A program made the position numbers and the translations under genes. A DNA stretch of 64,000 nt from Basidiobolus meristosporus CBS 931.73 (Eukaryota; Basidiobolomycota; Basidiobolomycetes; Basidiobolales; Basidiobolaceae): NCBI GenBank assembly GCA_002104905.1, contig MCFE01000133.1, positions 62,001-126,000 on the forward strand, given 5' to 3'. Below the pieces are notes generated by a model that saw only the letters and a list, made by a program, of their open reading frames with translations, made no database searches and had not been told where the DNA came from. This document shows positions 9,365-21,686 of this stretch, one piece after another; positions within the stretch are counted from its first letter, which is position 1, and each line of letters opens with the position of its first letter.

Positions 9365-12300
9365 CTAATGTTGAGAGGGTTCTCCTGAATCTCTTTTCTT
9401 GTGACACCAATATCTTAATGGTTCAGTATTATCAGCAAGTCTTGCATGCTTGAGTCTGTCCCTATGCACTAAGTCTTCCCGGATATTACCTTGTTTGTCC
9501 ACCAGTTGTAAGTTGCAAATGGACATTCTCTGATGATCTTGAATGGTCCTGTCCATTGTGGCTCAAACTTCTTCCAAGTGTTGTTTCTTAGCAATACAAA
9601 GTTCCCAACTGTCACTGCTTCTGGTGCTATAGTCTTATCAAATATCTGCTTCATCTTTTCTGCACTTTGAGATACTTTGGTCTGTGCCTCTTGACGTCTT
9701 TGTTCCAGTTGCTGGTGTCTACTTGGCTGACTGAGTTCATCTTCTAAGGTGTCTGTAAGCTTTGGTTGTGTGAGATCTCCTGGAATTCTTGGTTCATATC
9801 CATAAACTAAGTAAAATGGTAATTGCTGGGTGGTGTTGTGTACTCTGACTCTGCATGCAAAGAGTGCTTGATCCATATACTCATCCCATCTACTGACAAC
9901 TCCATTTGCATACTTGGTCAGCATTTTTCCAAATAATCCATTAAACCGCTCAGTGACTCCATTAGTTCTGGGGTGATATGCCAAGGTTTTCAAGTGTCTG
10001 ATCTGCTGCATTTCCAGGTAAGCCTCTAATGTCTTTGCCATAAAGTTTGCACCTCTATCAGATAAGATCTCCACAGGGCATCCAAACTTCATCAGGATCT
10101 CATGGTAAATGAAACTTGCAACTTCTTGTTCACTGGCTATTGGTACAGCTTTAGCAACTGGCCATTTAGTGGCATGGTCAATAGCCACTAGGATCCAACG
10201 GTTGCTTTTCCTGGTAGTTGGCAGTCTTCCAATAAAGTCAATTCCCCATCTCTCAAATGGTTGTACAGGCTCCAAAGGGAAGAGTTTGGCAATTCTTTGT
10301 GGCTGGCCTTGATTGATTTGGCAGTTTGGGCATGTTTTCACTAGCTTCTCAATATCTTGTTTCATTCTGGGCCACCATGCTCTGGCTTTCACAAGGCTAT
10401 AGGTTCCTTCAATCCCAAGATGTCCATATCTATTGTGTAGCTTATGTATTAAATCCAGGCAAGCAACATAGGGACAATAGGAAATAGGGCTTCCATCAAC
10501 AATTTGGTAGAGTGTTTCATCCTGTACAACAAATTTGCTGGCTTCATCACGGATTATCTTCTTGATATCTTCATCCACCTCATTAGGAATGGCTTGGTCC
10601 TCCAAGTACTTTGGTAATAGGCTAGGCCAATCTGATTCATGCACCAAGTTGAGTTGTGCAACTTGATCTAATCTTGATAAGGCATCAGCAACCGTGTTGT
10701 TTTTTCCAGGGCAGCAGACAATCTCCAGGTCAAATTACTGAATGTATTCACTCCATCTTGTCATTCTTCTAGAGAGTACCTTTGGAGTAAATATATACTT
10801 GAGGGAGGCATGATCAGTCTTCACAGTGCATTTGACTCCTTCAATATAGCATCTCCATGTCTTCAAACAGTGTATTATAGCAAGCATCTCCTTCTCATGG
10901 ACTGGATAGTTTTGTTCTGCTGAGTTCAGTTTCTTGGATTCAAAGGCAACAGGATAGTCCTTTCCCTTGTGTTCTTGGCTCAGCACTCCACCAATTGCAT
11001 AATCTGAAGCATCTGTGCACAGAGTGAACTCTTTTCTGAAGTCTGGTATTCTTAGGCTTGGCAGCTTAGCAAGTTCATTCTTGAGCGTCTGGAAGGCAGT
11101 CTCACAAGCTATGTCCCACTTGTAGGTATTGTCTTTCTTGAGGATATCAGTTAAAGGGGCTGCAATACTTGCAAAAGACTTGACAAATCTCCGATAATAG
11201 GAAACCATTCTGAGGAGTGATCTGAGTTCTGATATGCTATGTGGCTGCTTCAAATTCTTGATTACTTCCACCTTCTTTGGGTCTAAGGTTACTCCTGTGC
11301 TAGTCACTATGTGTCCCAGGTATTCAACATGCTCCTTGAAGAATTCACACTTGGCTAGCTTGCCATATAGCTTGTTCTCTCTTAGTTTCTCCAAGACCTT
11401 TTCAATGTGCACTACGTGATCCTCTTCTGTCTTGCTGTATATCAATATGTCATCCAGGTAGATTATCACAAACTTGTCTAAGTACTCCTGAAAGACAGTC
11501 TGCATCAGCATCATGAATGTTGCAGGGGCATTAGTGAGGCCAAAACTCATGACTAAGTACTCGTAGTGTCCATATCTGGTCCTGAATGCTGTCTTGGGGA
11601 TGTCTTCTGGCTTCACCCTAATCTGGTTGTATCCTGACATGAGGTCAATCTTGCTGAAAATAGTGGCTCCATTAAGTTGGTCTAAAAGCTCATCAATCCA
11701 AGGTATGGGATACTTATTCTTGACGGTAACTGAGCTCAGGGCTCTGTAGTCAATGCACATCCTAAGTGTTCCATCCTTCTTTTTCACAAAAAGCACTGGT
11801 GCTCCCCAGGGTGACTTGCTGGGCCTGATGTATCCTTGCTCCAATAGCTGATCAATTTGTCTCTTCATTTCCTACAATTCTAATGGACTCATTCTGTAAG
11901 GTGTCTTGCTCACTGGAGGGCTATCTCCTGTGTCAATGGCATGATCCACGTCTCTGACTGGTGGTAGGCTTCCAAGCTCATCTGGGAACATGTCTGAATA
12001 TTTCTTCAAGAGAGTCTGGACCTGCTGGGGTGCTGGGGTAGAGGAATCCTCCTGTAATACCGCCATGAGGAACATCTTGGTACCTTTTCTAAGTGCTCTA
12101 CAGAACTGGGTCTTGCTAAGTTCACTTGTCTCACACACACTGGAATTGACCAACTTGAAATCCAGCATGGCAGGTAATAGCTCATAGGTCTTGTTGTCTT
12201 TTTGGATCTGAGTAGCATGGGTTCTCCAGTTGATTGATGGATTACAACAAAATAGCCAGGTTTTTCCAAGTACAAGGTCAAACTTGCAGTTCCCAAATAT

Positions 12301-13467
12301 ATAAGCCTGTAGGTCTTCTTCATAGTCATTGATCTTCATTCTTACTGGCTGGGTAATACGGTTGATTATGTGGGAGTTCTCATCAGCTGTGGAGACTGAA
12401 GTTGATTTGGTAGGTTCCAAGTTGATTCCAGCTTTCAAAGCAAATTGCTCTGACATGTACTCATGCAATGCTCCTGAGTCAATCATGATCTTGGCAGGTA
12501 CTCCATTGATTACTCCATTCAAGTACAATAACTTCCCTGAGTTTGAAGTCATTTGGGACAAGTACTCTTCTGTCATATGGAAGGTGAGTTCTGAGTCTTC
12601 TTCAAGCTCATCTTCCACATTAATGTGTTCATGGGACTCAATACGGTTGAAGGTTCTTGTTGGCTGGTGTCCATTTCTTCTCTGAGGGCAGTACTTTGCA
12701 ATAAGTCCCTGCTGGTGGCAATTGAAGCAAAGTCCTCTCTTCTTGCATTCTTCTGAGGAGGGATTCTTCTGCATAGCATCTATTTCCATTGGTACTGCTT
12801 CTGATTGTCTTCTTTCATAATGATTATGGCCTTTCTGATTAGTCACTGTAGGCTTCCCAACTCCAAACATAGCTGAGTCATAGTCAATTGCAATCTTGAT
12901 GGCTTCTTCAATAGTCTGAGGTCTTTGGTAATTGACTTCCTTGCGAGTTCTTTCTTTCAACCCATCAATAAAGTATTCAACTTGATCCAAGGGGTCCATT
13001 CTTTCAATTTGTCCAAGTAGACATCTGTACTCATAGATGTATTCTTGCACCATTCCTTTCTGTCTGAGTGTCTTTAACTTCCTTCTTAGTAGTGTCTGCT
13101 GGTGTGGAGGTTCAAAAGCATCCTGAATTTCTGACACGAACTCATCCCAGGTAGAGATTGTAGAGCATCCCATCATAGTAGCTGACCTGATCTTGTTGTG
13201 GTACCACTGTAACGCTGCATCTTCCAGGTAAGAAGCTGCATAATGCAACTTGCTCTCTGGAGCAATTCCTTTAGCTTTAAAAGCTTCTTTAATCTGAAAG
13301 AGCCAAGTTCCCAGGTTTTCATTGACTCTGCCATGGTACCGGTTGACCTTCACACTAAAGTTGCTCTTGACAGGGCTTTGCTGGCTCTGAGCCATGGTAG
13401 TCATTCCTTGTTGCTGTTGGGCCAGGATTTGCTGCATGGCATTCTTCCATTCTTGATTGTCCGACAT
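9365..13467 (-). pseudogene. Gypsy-1 A Gag-Pol polyprotein, two stops and one frameshift
   Basis: The frame starts at ATG 13,467 ([13 protein letters not shown]) and runs through capsid (GTWLFQIKEAFKAKG, LEDAALQWYHN), a zinc knuckle (CFNCHQQGLIAKYC, where canonical His is Leu), protease (MIDSGALHEYMSE), RT ([31 protein letters not shown]), RNase H ([16 protein letters not shown]), the integrase HHCC zone (HKLHNRYGHLGIEG, CPNCQ) and integrase core (GIDF, ILSDRGANF, TNGVTERFN: DDE triad present). In-frame TAG at 11,872-11,874 and TAA at 10,735-10,737 replace Glu and Gln codons kept in element B. A one-base loss near 9,500 moves the C-terminus (DLVHRDRLKHARL) into another frame. Gag and Pol appear to be one continuous frame. 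No chromodomain is seen. Confidence 0.9.
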
Positions 13468-13509
13468 CTTGAGGGTGGTTTCTTGTTTCTTCAGGAGGGA
13501 GGTTTCTGG

Positions 13510-13526
13510 TTATTGCTGCTACCAAT
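13510..13526 (-). promoter_or_regulatory. Gypsy-1 primer-binding site
   Basis: One base after the 5' LTR, the minus strand reads TGGTAGCAGCAATAACC. TGGTAGCAGC is complementary to a tRNA 3' end GCTGCTACCA, which fits an initiator-methionine tRNA beginning AGCAGC. The same site flanks element B's LTR near 17,005-17,017. Confidence 0.7.
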
Positions 13527-13893
13527 GTTACAAGTCTTGGTATAAGAGTTGTAGAGGAATAGGGAGTTTAGCTAGTATTGTATTCACTAAAACTTGAACT
13601 GATCTTTATTGAGGTTCTAGCAGCTCCTTATATACATTTTGCCAGATCAATTGCTGACTAATTGTATTTCCTAATGTAGGTTGTGGCTGATGACTCATTT
13701 GATTGCATCATCATCACCCAATAAGATCCTACTTAATATATCTATTTCTGTCTGATAAGGATCTGCTGATTCATTTGCTGACTAATGCTACTGATTTCAT
13801 AGATAATACTGATATACTGATAACCTAAACATATACTAATTGATTTGACTAAAAACTGATCTAACTTAAACATTCAAGCAGCAGATCATAACA
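13527..13893 (-). repeat. Gypsy-1 A 5' LTR
   Basis: This is the partner of 8,988-9,352. Immediately to its right is CTAAGTCTTCC, which continues element B's internal region. It also looks like a shared LTR between two tandem elements, but the flanking CTAA duplication favours nesting. Confidence 0.9.
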
Positions 13894-16800
13894 CTAAGTC
13901 TTCCTGGATATTGCCTTGTTTGTCCACTAATTGGTAGGTTGCAAATGGACATTCTCTGATGATCTTGAATGGTCCTGTCCATTGTGGCTCAAACTACTTC
14001 TGAGTGTTGTTTCTTAGCAATACAAAGTTCCTAACTGTCAATGCCTCTGGTGCTACAGTCTTATCAAAGCTCTACTTCATGTTTCCTGCACTTTGAAGTA
14101 CTTTGGTCTGTGCCTCTTGACGTCTTTGTTCCAGTTACTGGTATCTACTTGGCTGATGGAGCTCATCTTCTCAGGTGTGAGATCTCCTGGAATCCTTGGT
14201 TCACATCCATACAATTAGTAAAATGGAAATTGTTAGGTGGCATTGTGTACTCTGACTCTGCATGCAAAGAGTGCTTGGTCTATATACTCATCCCATCTAC
14301 TGACTACTGCATTTGCATACTTGGTTAGCATTTTCCCAAATAGTCCATTTAACCATTCAGTGGCTCCATTAGTTCTGGGGTGATATGCCAAGGTTATCAA
14401 GTGTTTAATCTGCTGCATTTGCAGGTAAGCTTCCAATGTTGTTGCCATAAAGTTTGCACCTCTATCTGATTGAATCTCAACAGGGCATCCAAACTCCATA
14501 AGGATCTCATGGTAGATGAAGCTTGCAACTTCTTGTTCACGGGCTATAGGTACAGCATTAGCCACTGGCCATTTAGTGGCATGGCCAATTGCTACCAGGA
14601 TCCAACAGTTGCATTTCCTGGTAGTTGGCAGTTTTCCAATAAAGTTCATTTCTCATCTTTCAAATGGCCTTATAGGCTCCAAGGGAAACAGTTCAGTAAT
14701 TCTCTGAGGTTGGCCTTGGTTGATTTGGCAATTTTGGCATGCTTTTACTACCTTCTCAATGTCATGCTTCATTCTGGGCCACAATGCTCTGGCTTTCACA
14801 AGGCTATAGGTTCCTTTAATTCCAAGATGTCCATATCCATTGTGTAGCTTATGTATTGAATCCTGGCAAGCAACATAAGGGCAATAGGCAATAGGGCTTC
14901 CATCAACAACTTGGTGGAGTGTTTCATGCTCTACTACAAATTTGCTGGCTTCATCACGGATTATCTTCTTGATATCTTGATCCACCTCATTAGGAATGGC
15001 TTGTTCCTCCAGGTAGTTTGGTAATAGGCTAGGCCAATCTGATTCATGCACCAAGTTGAGTTGTGCAATTTGTTCTAATATTGATAAGATGTCAGCAACC
15101 ATGTTGTTTTTCCATGGCAGTAGACAATCTCTAAATCAAATTGCTGAATGTATTCACTCCATCTTGCCATTTTTCTAGAGAGTACTTTCTGAGTAAACAT
15201 ATACTAGAGGGAGGCATGATCAGTCTTCACAGTGCATTTGACTCCTTTAGTATAGCATCTCCATGCCATCAAACAATGTATTATAGCAAGCATCTCCTTC
15301 TTGTGCACTGGATAGCTTTGTTCTGCTGAGCTCAGCTTCTTGGATTCAATGGCAATTAGGTGGTCCTCACTCTTGTGTTCTTGGCTCAACACTCCACCAA
15401 TTGCATAATCTGAGGCATCTGCAAACAGAGTAAACACTTTTCTGAAGTCAGGAATTCTTAAGCTTGGTGGCTTAGCAAATTCATTCTTGAGTGTCTGGAA
15501 GGCAGTCTCACAAGCTATGTACCACTTGTAGGTATTGTCTTTCTTGAGGATATCATTTAAAGTGGTGGCAATACTTGCAAAGGACTTGGCAAATCTCCAA
15601 TAATGGGAAACCATTCCAAGGAATGATCTGAGCTCTGATATGCTATGGGGCTACTTTAGATTCTCAATAACTTCAACCTTCTTAAGGTCCAAGGTTACTC
15701 CTATGCTAGTCACTATGTGTCCAGATATTCAATATGTTCCTTGAAGAGTTCACACTTGGGTAGCTTGCCATAAAGCTTATTCTCTCTTAGCTTCTTCAAG
15801 ACCTTCTCAATGTGCACCAAGTGATCCTCTTCTGTCTTGCTGTATATCAATATATCATTTAGTAAGATTATCACAAACTTGTCTAAGTACTCCTGGAAGA
15901 TAGTCTGCATCAGAGTCATGAACATTGCAGGGGCATTGGTGAGGCCAAAACTCATGACTAAGTACTTGTAATATCCATATCTGGTCCTGAATGCTGTCTT
16001 AGGGATGTCTTCTGGCTTCACCCTAATCTGGTTGTATCCTGACATGAGGTCAATCTTGCTGAGAATAGTGGCTAAATTGAGCTGGTCCAAAGCTCATCAA
16101 TCCAAGGTATGGGGTACTTGCTCTTCACAGTAACTGAGTTGGGGGCTCTGTAGTCAATGTACATCCTAAGTGTTCCATCCTTCTTCTTCACAAAAAGTAC
16201 TGGAGCTCCCCAAGGTGACTTGCTGGGTCTGATATATCCTTGCTCCAATAACTGATCAATTTGTCTCTTCATCTCTTCCAACTCCAATGGACTCATTCTG
16301 TAAGGTGTCTTGCTCACTGGAGGGCTATCTCCTGTTTCAATGGCATAATCCACGTCTCTGACTGGTGGTAGGCTTACAAGCTCATCTGGAAATACATCTG
16401 AATACTCCTTCAAGAGAGTTTGGACCTTGTGGGGTACTGGAGTAGAGGAATCCTCCTGTAATACTGCCATGAGGAACATCTGGGTGCATTTTCTTAGTGC
16501 TCTAAAGAACTGTGTCTTGCTAAGTTGACTTGTCTCACACTCACTGGATTTGACCAAGTTAAAATCCAGTCTGGGAGGTAACAACTCATTGGTCTTGTTG
16601 TCCTCCTGGATCTGGGTAACATGGGTTCTCCAGTTGATTGATGGATTACAACAAAATAGCCAGCTTTTCCCAAGTACAAGGTCAAACTTGCAGTTCCCAA
16701 ATATCACTGCCACTGCCAGGTAAGTGGCTGCATAATGTAACTTGCTTTCTGGAGCAATTCCCTTAGCCTTTAAAGCTTCTTCAATCTGGAAGAGCCAAGT

Positions 16801-16995
16801 TCCCATGTTTTCATTGACTCCACCATGGTACCAGTTGACCTTCACACTAAAGTTGCTCTTGACAGGGTTTTGCTGGCTTTGGGCCATGGTAGTCATTTCT
16901 TGTTGCTGCTGGGCCAGAGTTTGTTGCATAGCATTCTTCCATTCCTGATTTTTTGACATCTTGAGGGAGGCTTCTTCTTTCTTCAGGAGGGACAT
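13894..16995 (-). pseudogene. Gypsy-1 B Gag-Pol, internally deleted
   Basis: The gag start ([18 protein letters not shown], 16,959) runs to [10 protein letters not shown] and then jumps at about 16,705 straight into the protease-RT linker ([16 protein letters not shown]). About 0.9 kb of capsid, zinc knuckle and protease is lost relative to element A. RT (16,300-15,700), RNase H (15,614-15,204) and integrase (15,102-14,233) follow with several frameshifts. The Glu and Gln codons mutated to stops in element A are intact here. Without capsid or protease this copy could not move unaided. Confidence 0.85.
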
Positions 16996-17017
16996 TTCTG
17001 GTTATTGCTGCTACCAA

Positions 17018-17388
17018 TGTTACAAGTCTTGGTATAAGAGTTGTAGAGGAAAAGGGAGTTTAGTTAGTATTGTATTCACTAAAACTTGAACTGATCTTTA
17101 TTGAGGTTTCAGCAGCTTCTTATATACATTTTGCCGGATCAATTGCTGACTAATTGTATTTCCTAATGTAGGCTGTGGCTGATGACTCATTTGATTGCAT
17201 CATCATCACCCAATAAGATCCTACTTAGTATACCTATTTCTGTCTGATAAGAAACTGATGATTCATATACTGACTAATGCTACTGATTTGATATATAATA
17301 CTGATATACTGATAAGCTGAACATATAACTAATTGATTTGACTAAAAACTGAACCAACTTGAGCATTCAAGCAGCAGATCTTAACAAC
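17018..17388 (-). repeat. Gypsy-1 B 5' LTR
   Basis: TGTTACAAGTC...GATCTTAACA, with about 20 differences from element A's LTRs, so older. Its right edge abuts gypsy-2 reverse transcriptase sequence. Confidence 0.88.
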
Positions 17389-20000
17389 TGAACACAGAGT
17401 TTTCCAAGAGTGGAAGGCTTCTACTTTCCAAGGATTCATTCTTGTTCCACTTGAGTTTTTAAGATATCCTGAGAACGCAATTTCTCTCTGGTCAAAGTTA
17501 CATTTCTACAGTTAGGTATTGAGGCCAGCAGTGTCAAGCTAGGTCAAGACTGCCTTCAAATGGGAATTATGTTCTTCTAGAGTCTTGGGGTAAATCAAGA
17601 TATCACAAAGGTGGATAACCACAAATTGGTGAAGGTGCTCACAGAATATGTCATTCTTCAGGTGTTGAACAACAGCTGGGGCATTGGTGAGACCAGGTTG
17701 TATAATTCCATACTCAAAGTGACAATATCCTGTTCTGAAGGTGGTTTCTGCTCATCAACAAGCTTGATGATTACAAGATTGAATATCCTGTGAGGTCAAT
17801 TTTAGTAAATACTTTAGCAGTGAAGAGCTGATCCTACAGGGTGTTGATTGGGAGCAAAAGTTATTGGTTCATGATTGTGATTTTATTCAGTGTGTTATGA
17901 TCTGCTGCTTGAATGTTTAAGTTTGATCAGTTTTTAGTCAAATCAATTAGTTATATGTTCAGCTTATCAGTATATCAGTATTATATATCAAATCAGTAGC
18001 ATTAGTCAGCAAATGAATCAGCAGATCCTTATCAGACAGAAATAGATATATTAAGTAGGATCTTATTGGGTGATGATGATGCAATCAAATGAGTCATCAG
18101 CCACAACCTACATTAGGAAATACAATTAGTCAGCAATTGATCTGGCAAAATGTATATAAGGAGCTGCTGAAACCTCAATAAAAATTAGTTCAAGTTTTAG
18201 TGAATACAATACTAGCTAAACTCCCTATTCCTCTACAACTCTTATACCCAGACATGTAACAAGCGCACAGTAGTCTACACACATTCTAGGGGTAACAAAC
18301 TCTTTTCCAACAAAGAGGATTAGGGCACCAGCTGGGAACAAGAGTGCTGAATAAAGCCTCTCTGGAGGTTTTCTTTGATATAGCTATGGATCTCTTTCAG
18401 CTCACACTGTTAGAGGTTTTGATTATGACCAACAGGTAGAGCATTTTGTTCCTGAAGGTCTATGGGACAATTGCGGGGTCTATGTGCTGGGAGCAGTAGT
18501 GCTTGTTTCTGATCAAAAACATTGCTAAGTTCTTAATACCTTATTGGTATTCCATTGGAGGGGTTCCTTCAGTGATGATGGGCTCTTGGGTCTTGGGTAG
18601 CTTGGGAACAGATAGCTTTTTACCAGCATAGCCAGGTGCCTTTGTGGAGTTGGATGGAAGACTATGGGGAATGTCAAAGTCTTAGTCTTTGAGTTGATAG
18701 CCAAGTAATGGTGACTTAGCCATAAGCTTCTAAGAGCCATGGAGTAGTGTGCAGAGTTGATGATTTTAAAGGCTAGTGTCTCATAATGACCAGTAGTGGA
18801 CAGTTGGAGTAGACATGTTGCACACAGTACAGCACCAGAAGAGAGGGATTGTCCATCAATAACTTCAACTTGGGCATGAGAGGATTTCAGGAGAGTGGGG
18901 ATTTTGTGCCTCTGGACAAAGCAATGGTCAATGAAGTAGCAGGAAGCACAAGAATTGTTCAGGGCAAGGACATGGACAGGGCTAGATTCAGGGATGTGAA
19001 TGCTTCAGGTATTATTAAGGACTGGATGTGCTTTGTAGCATATGATGTTTCTTGAATGTGTTAAATACTCATTGGAGGGTCCAGTTGAAAGCCTGTCACT
19101 ATAACAGGATACTGGAGCTTATCAACAATTCAGGATATGGCTTTTCACTGGATAATTGTAGGAGTTTGATGCTGGACTTCTTGTTAGGACATGACTTGCT
19201 GTAGCAGCCTGGCTGGCCATAATTGAGGCAGATATTTGCCTGCTAACTTCCAGATCCTTCTTCTTTTGTAAGTTTCTCAACCTTAACACTGTCAATTTGA
19301 ATAGAATCATCAAACTTAGTATTGGGGAAGGAGGGTGGCTGATAAGTGTATTGGAATTTTGGTTTTTTCTGGAAAAGCAATTCCGACATTGGATTGATAG
19401 CTGCATAGCTATACCTAGGGTAGTTGGGCCATTAATTGTGGGGAGTAGGGTAATGACTCAACTCAGATATCTTCCTGAAACTGACTAATCATGGCAGCAT
19501 CACCCCAAAGGCTCATATCACTGGTTAGTAGCCAGAGTTCAGAAGCATACACATTTATAGGTCTGTTTCCATGCTTCAAGTTTCTGATCTTGCTGGCAGC
19601 AGTTCTGACTTAGTCAATGCTGGCAAATGTCAGCTCCATTTCTGAGAGGAAAGCGTGATAGCCACTGAGTACTGGGGAGCTAGCTTCCAGTAATGAGAGA
19701 GCCATTTCTGGGCAGTTCCAGTAAATATGCTAAAGATATAACTACATTTTGCTCAAGCTGTGGAGAATCAGTTGGGTTGTAGCAGCAAGTGGTGTTGCAA
19801 TATGCTAGTGAGACCTTGAAGCTCATTCTGGGAGCCACTGAACCTGAAAGCAGAAGTGATATTGGGATCATAGTGGGAGGGAGTCTGGATCGACTGTTGA
19901 GTATTTTGGCTCTAATGCTGAGCAACAGAGCTTCCTAGGTCTGCATCATCTTGTTGCAGCTTGGCAAAGGCAGCCATAAGGCTTGCAAAAGTGTACACTG
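17389..20000 (-). pseudogene. Gypsy-2 pol 5' half and gag
   Basis: On the minus strand, 19,990-19,440 holds a capsid relic (TGTAQKWLSHYW; ASKIRNLKHGNRPINVYASE). Near 19,190-19,220 is a zinc-knuckle relic (NICLNYGQPGCY). From 18,480 to 18,262 the RT begins (HRPRNCPIDLQEQNALPVG, IKENLQRGFIQHS, PRMCVDYCAL). After the solo LTR it continues with NKITIMNQ, VFTKIDLTGY and EIAFSGYLKNSSG. Stops and frameshifts are frequent. Confidence 0.7.
17893..18261 (+). repeat. Gypsy-1 solo LTR inside gypsy-2 reverse transcriptase
   Basis: A full LTR in the opposite orientation to elements A and B (TGTTATGATC...CATGTAACA). It splits the gypsy-2 RT exactly between CVDYCAL and NKITI. Four-base flanks are AGTG on the left and AGCG on the right, a target duplication that differs by one CpG-to-TpG change. 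A solo LTR arises when the two LTRs of an element recombine. Confidence 0.88.
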
Positions 20001-20402
20001 GACTGTACATGTCATAATAGCAGGAGATAGACAGACTTCTTGAACTTGCTCAAAAAGCCACTAATTGGTCAAGTATAAAATTGTTGAACCATAATCCCCG
20101 CCCTTGAATAAATTAGAAGAACTTCAAAGGTACCCACTTTAACATGCTGTGCTGGAGTATTGTCCAAAAGCATCCAATACTGCAACAACTGTAAACTACA
20201 CTTGCAGAACAATAGTGTGAATGCAGCTTTGGCCAACAATTTCACAAAAATAAAGTGTTTCTGCCTTTAGAGGATAAGACCATGCAAAGATTTAAGGTGT
20301 ACCTTACAGTTAATGTTCTTTTACAAGTTCTTGTGAAGAACTATGGGTAGAATGCAGAGATCCACAGGTAAGTCAAAAGCATTCTGATAAAACTGATACT
20401 GA
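20001..20402. other. Gypsy-2 5' untranslated region (probable)
   Basis: This is the non-coding stretch between the gag relic and the right-hand LTR. No clear primer-binding site is recognisable. Confidence 0.4.
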
Positions 20403-20695
20403 TAGATACAAGGAACAAGAGTAGAGCTAGGCAAGCCAAGACCAGGAAAGGACTTTGATGAAGATCAGCAAGGCAAGGCAGACTTCATGGCAAGACTGTT
20501 TATTTAAGACCTGTGTATAGCGGAATGAAGAATACCCAAGGGGGGATAGAACTATATATAATCTGTGGCAATATACCAAAGAACAGATAAGTGTGTCATA
20601 AGGGGATATGTCAGAGGTCAGCTAATTTAGTGACTAGAAAACTACTGCATAAGGTACTAAGCTACATAAGTTCCATTGGGAAGCATCATCCAAAT
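20403..20695 (-). repeat. Gypsy-2 5' LTR (approximate ends)
   Basis: The partner of 5,590-5,980: GATACAAGGAACAAG, AGGCAAGGCAGA, GGGGGGATAGAACTATATA and CCAAAGAACAGATAAG are shared with gaps. The divergence is high. Confidence 0.5.
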
Positions 20696-20763
20696 GTACC
20701 TTTTTGTAAGACTAACTTGTAGCAATCATCATATTGCAGGAATATAGAAAGCTTGATTTGTGT

Positions 20764-21556
20764 AAATGAAAAGTATTTTATTATTACAACATCCCAAAAG
20801 CCAATATTGCACTCATTTCTTTATTTTGCCTTTTGCTACCATCACACACAAATGAAAGATCAAGAATTTTCAATTCTGAAGATCAAAATCTCAGGACCCT
20901 GACAAGCAATCCACTAAGGAATAATATGGCATGCAGAATGTGCAGTAGTCAACACATGTTTCAAGTTACAGCTAATTTGAAGCAGTGCTTAAGAAGTTAT
21001 GATTGGAAAAGTTCAATAACCATATCTATCAGGCCTCTATTGCTAGGATTACTATGGTGACTTTGATTTCATATACTCTCAAGCTAGCCCATCAAAACAC
21101 AAGATATTCTAACAGATGTTGTGCCTATGTTTAATATGCATCACTGTAACATTTTAGCTTTGTATCACATTTACTGATTGTCTAATGCCCAAAATGCTTG
21201 CTCCTTCAGAATATTCAGGTAAATGACTCCCTCAGCTGAAAAATAAAAAGGAGAGCCACTCTTTCCACAATCTCTACACTACAGCTACAAGTTCAAAGGT
21301 TGTAAAACTTCCTCTGCATCACTTGCACTGCTGAATATTTTGACTTTGATTAGTGCTACATCAGTAAAGAGACAGTAAAGCTCACAAGAAACTCATGTAA
21401 GTTATACAAGACAACTACCACTTTTTGTAGGAAACGTTCCCTCTCAGCAACCCCTTTGCTCTAAAGACTTCATTAGGTTAAAGGGGAACTCAGTATTCCA
21501 GATTACAAAATATATTCCCAGGAAAAAAAGCAACATCCAAATAAGGAAAAGCTACT
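20764..21556 (+). repeat. Repeat R1, copy 2 (CpG-depleted)
   Basis: Collinear with 3,296-4,295. The CpG-rich part of copy 1 (3,596-3,720) corresponds to 21,064-21,190, where those CpGs are gone (GATCGCGTG versus GATTTCATA, GCTGCGCC versus GTTGTGCC, GCGCAATCGCC versus GTCTAATGCCC). Only a remnant of the 73-bp array is present near 21,450. Confidence 0.7.
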
Positions 21557-21686
21557 AATGAAGCAAATCTGGACATAAGAGATAGAATTGCCACACCAAA
21601 GGAGCCAAGTGCACTAAAACACTGATCATGCTATATTTGCTCAGTGTGTACTTGCAGAAGAGTGACCTGAATGAAATACATTGATC

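Larger units (their letters stand above)
8988..13893 (-). mobile_element. Gypsy-1 element A, full-length Ty3/gypsy retrotransposon
   Basis: A complete minus-strand LTR element of 4.9 kb, with LTRs at 8,988-9,352 and 13,527-13,893. They begin TGTTA and end TAACA and differ at about five of 365 positions by eye. A primer-binding site adjoins the right LTR and a polypurine tract (AGTAGGGGAGAA on the minus strand) adjoins the left LTR. A 4-bp target duplication CTAA surrounds it within element B. One gag-pol frame spans almost the whole interior, with two nonsense codons and one single-base deletion. It is the youngest gypsy-1 copy in the window. Confidence 0.88.
8889..17388 (-). mobile_element. 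Gypsy-1 element B (deletion derivative, split by element A)
   Basis: Element B consists of a 3' fragment (8,889-8,987) that matches the end of element A's internal region (9,369-9,474), an internal region at 13,894-17,017, and a 5' LTR at 17,018-17,388. Element A sits between these pieces, flanked by CTAA on both sides (…GCACTAA | TG and CA | CTAAGTC), so A inserted into B's 3' untranslated region. B's own 3' LTR is missing at the left, where gypsy-2 sequence begins abruptly. Confidence 0.75.
5590..20695 (-). mobile_element. Gypsy-2: degenerate Ty3/gypsy chromovirus, host of nested insertions
   Basis: The two halves of one minus-strand element lie at about 5,590-8,888 (3' LTR, chromodomain, integrase, RNase H) and 17,389-20,695 (reverse transcriptase, protease region, gag, 5' LTR). 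They meet at the RT/RNase H connection: the right half ends at EIAFSGYLKNSSGTRMNPWKVEA...SWKTLCSV and the left half resumes at NFSNYSKIVPPLTKLTQE. Only around a dozen codons are missing between them. This supports a single element later split by gypsy-1 element B. It is also interrupted by a palindrome at 7,191-7,926 and a solo LTR at 17,893-18,261. All frames are broken by many stops, so it is an old, dead copy. Confidence 0.75.

Noticed and set aside
13527-17388. Tandem gypsy-1 elements sharing one LTR through unequal crossover
   Set aside because: The CTAA on both sides of 8,988-13,893 and the matching B fragment at 8,889-8,987 are better explained by A inserting into B.
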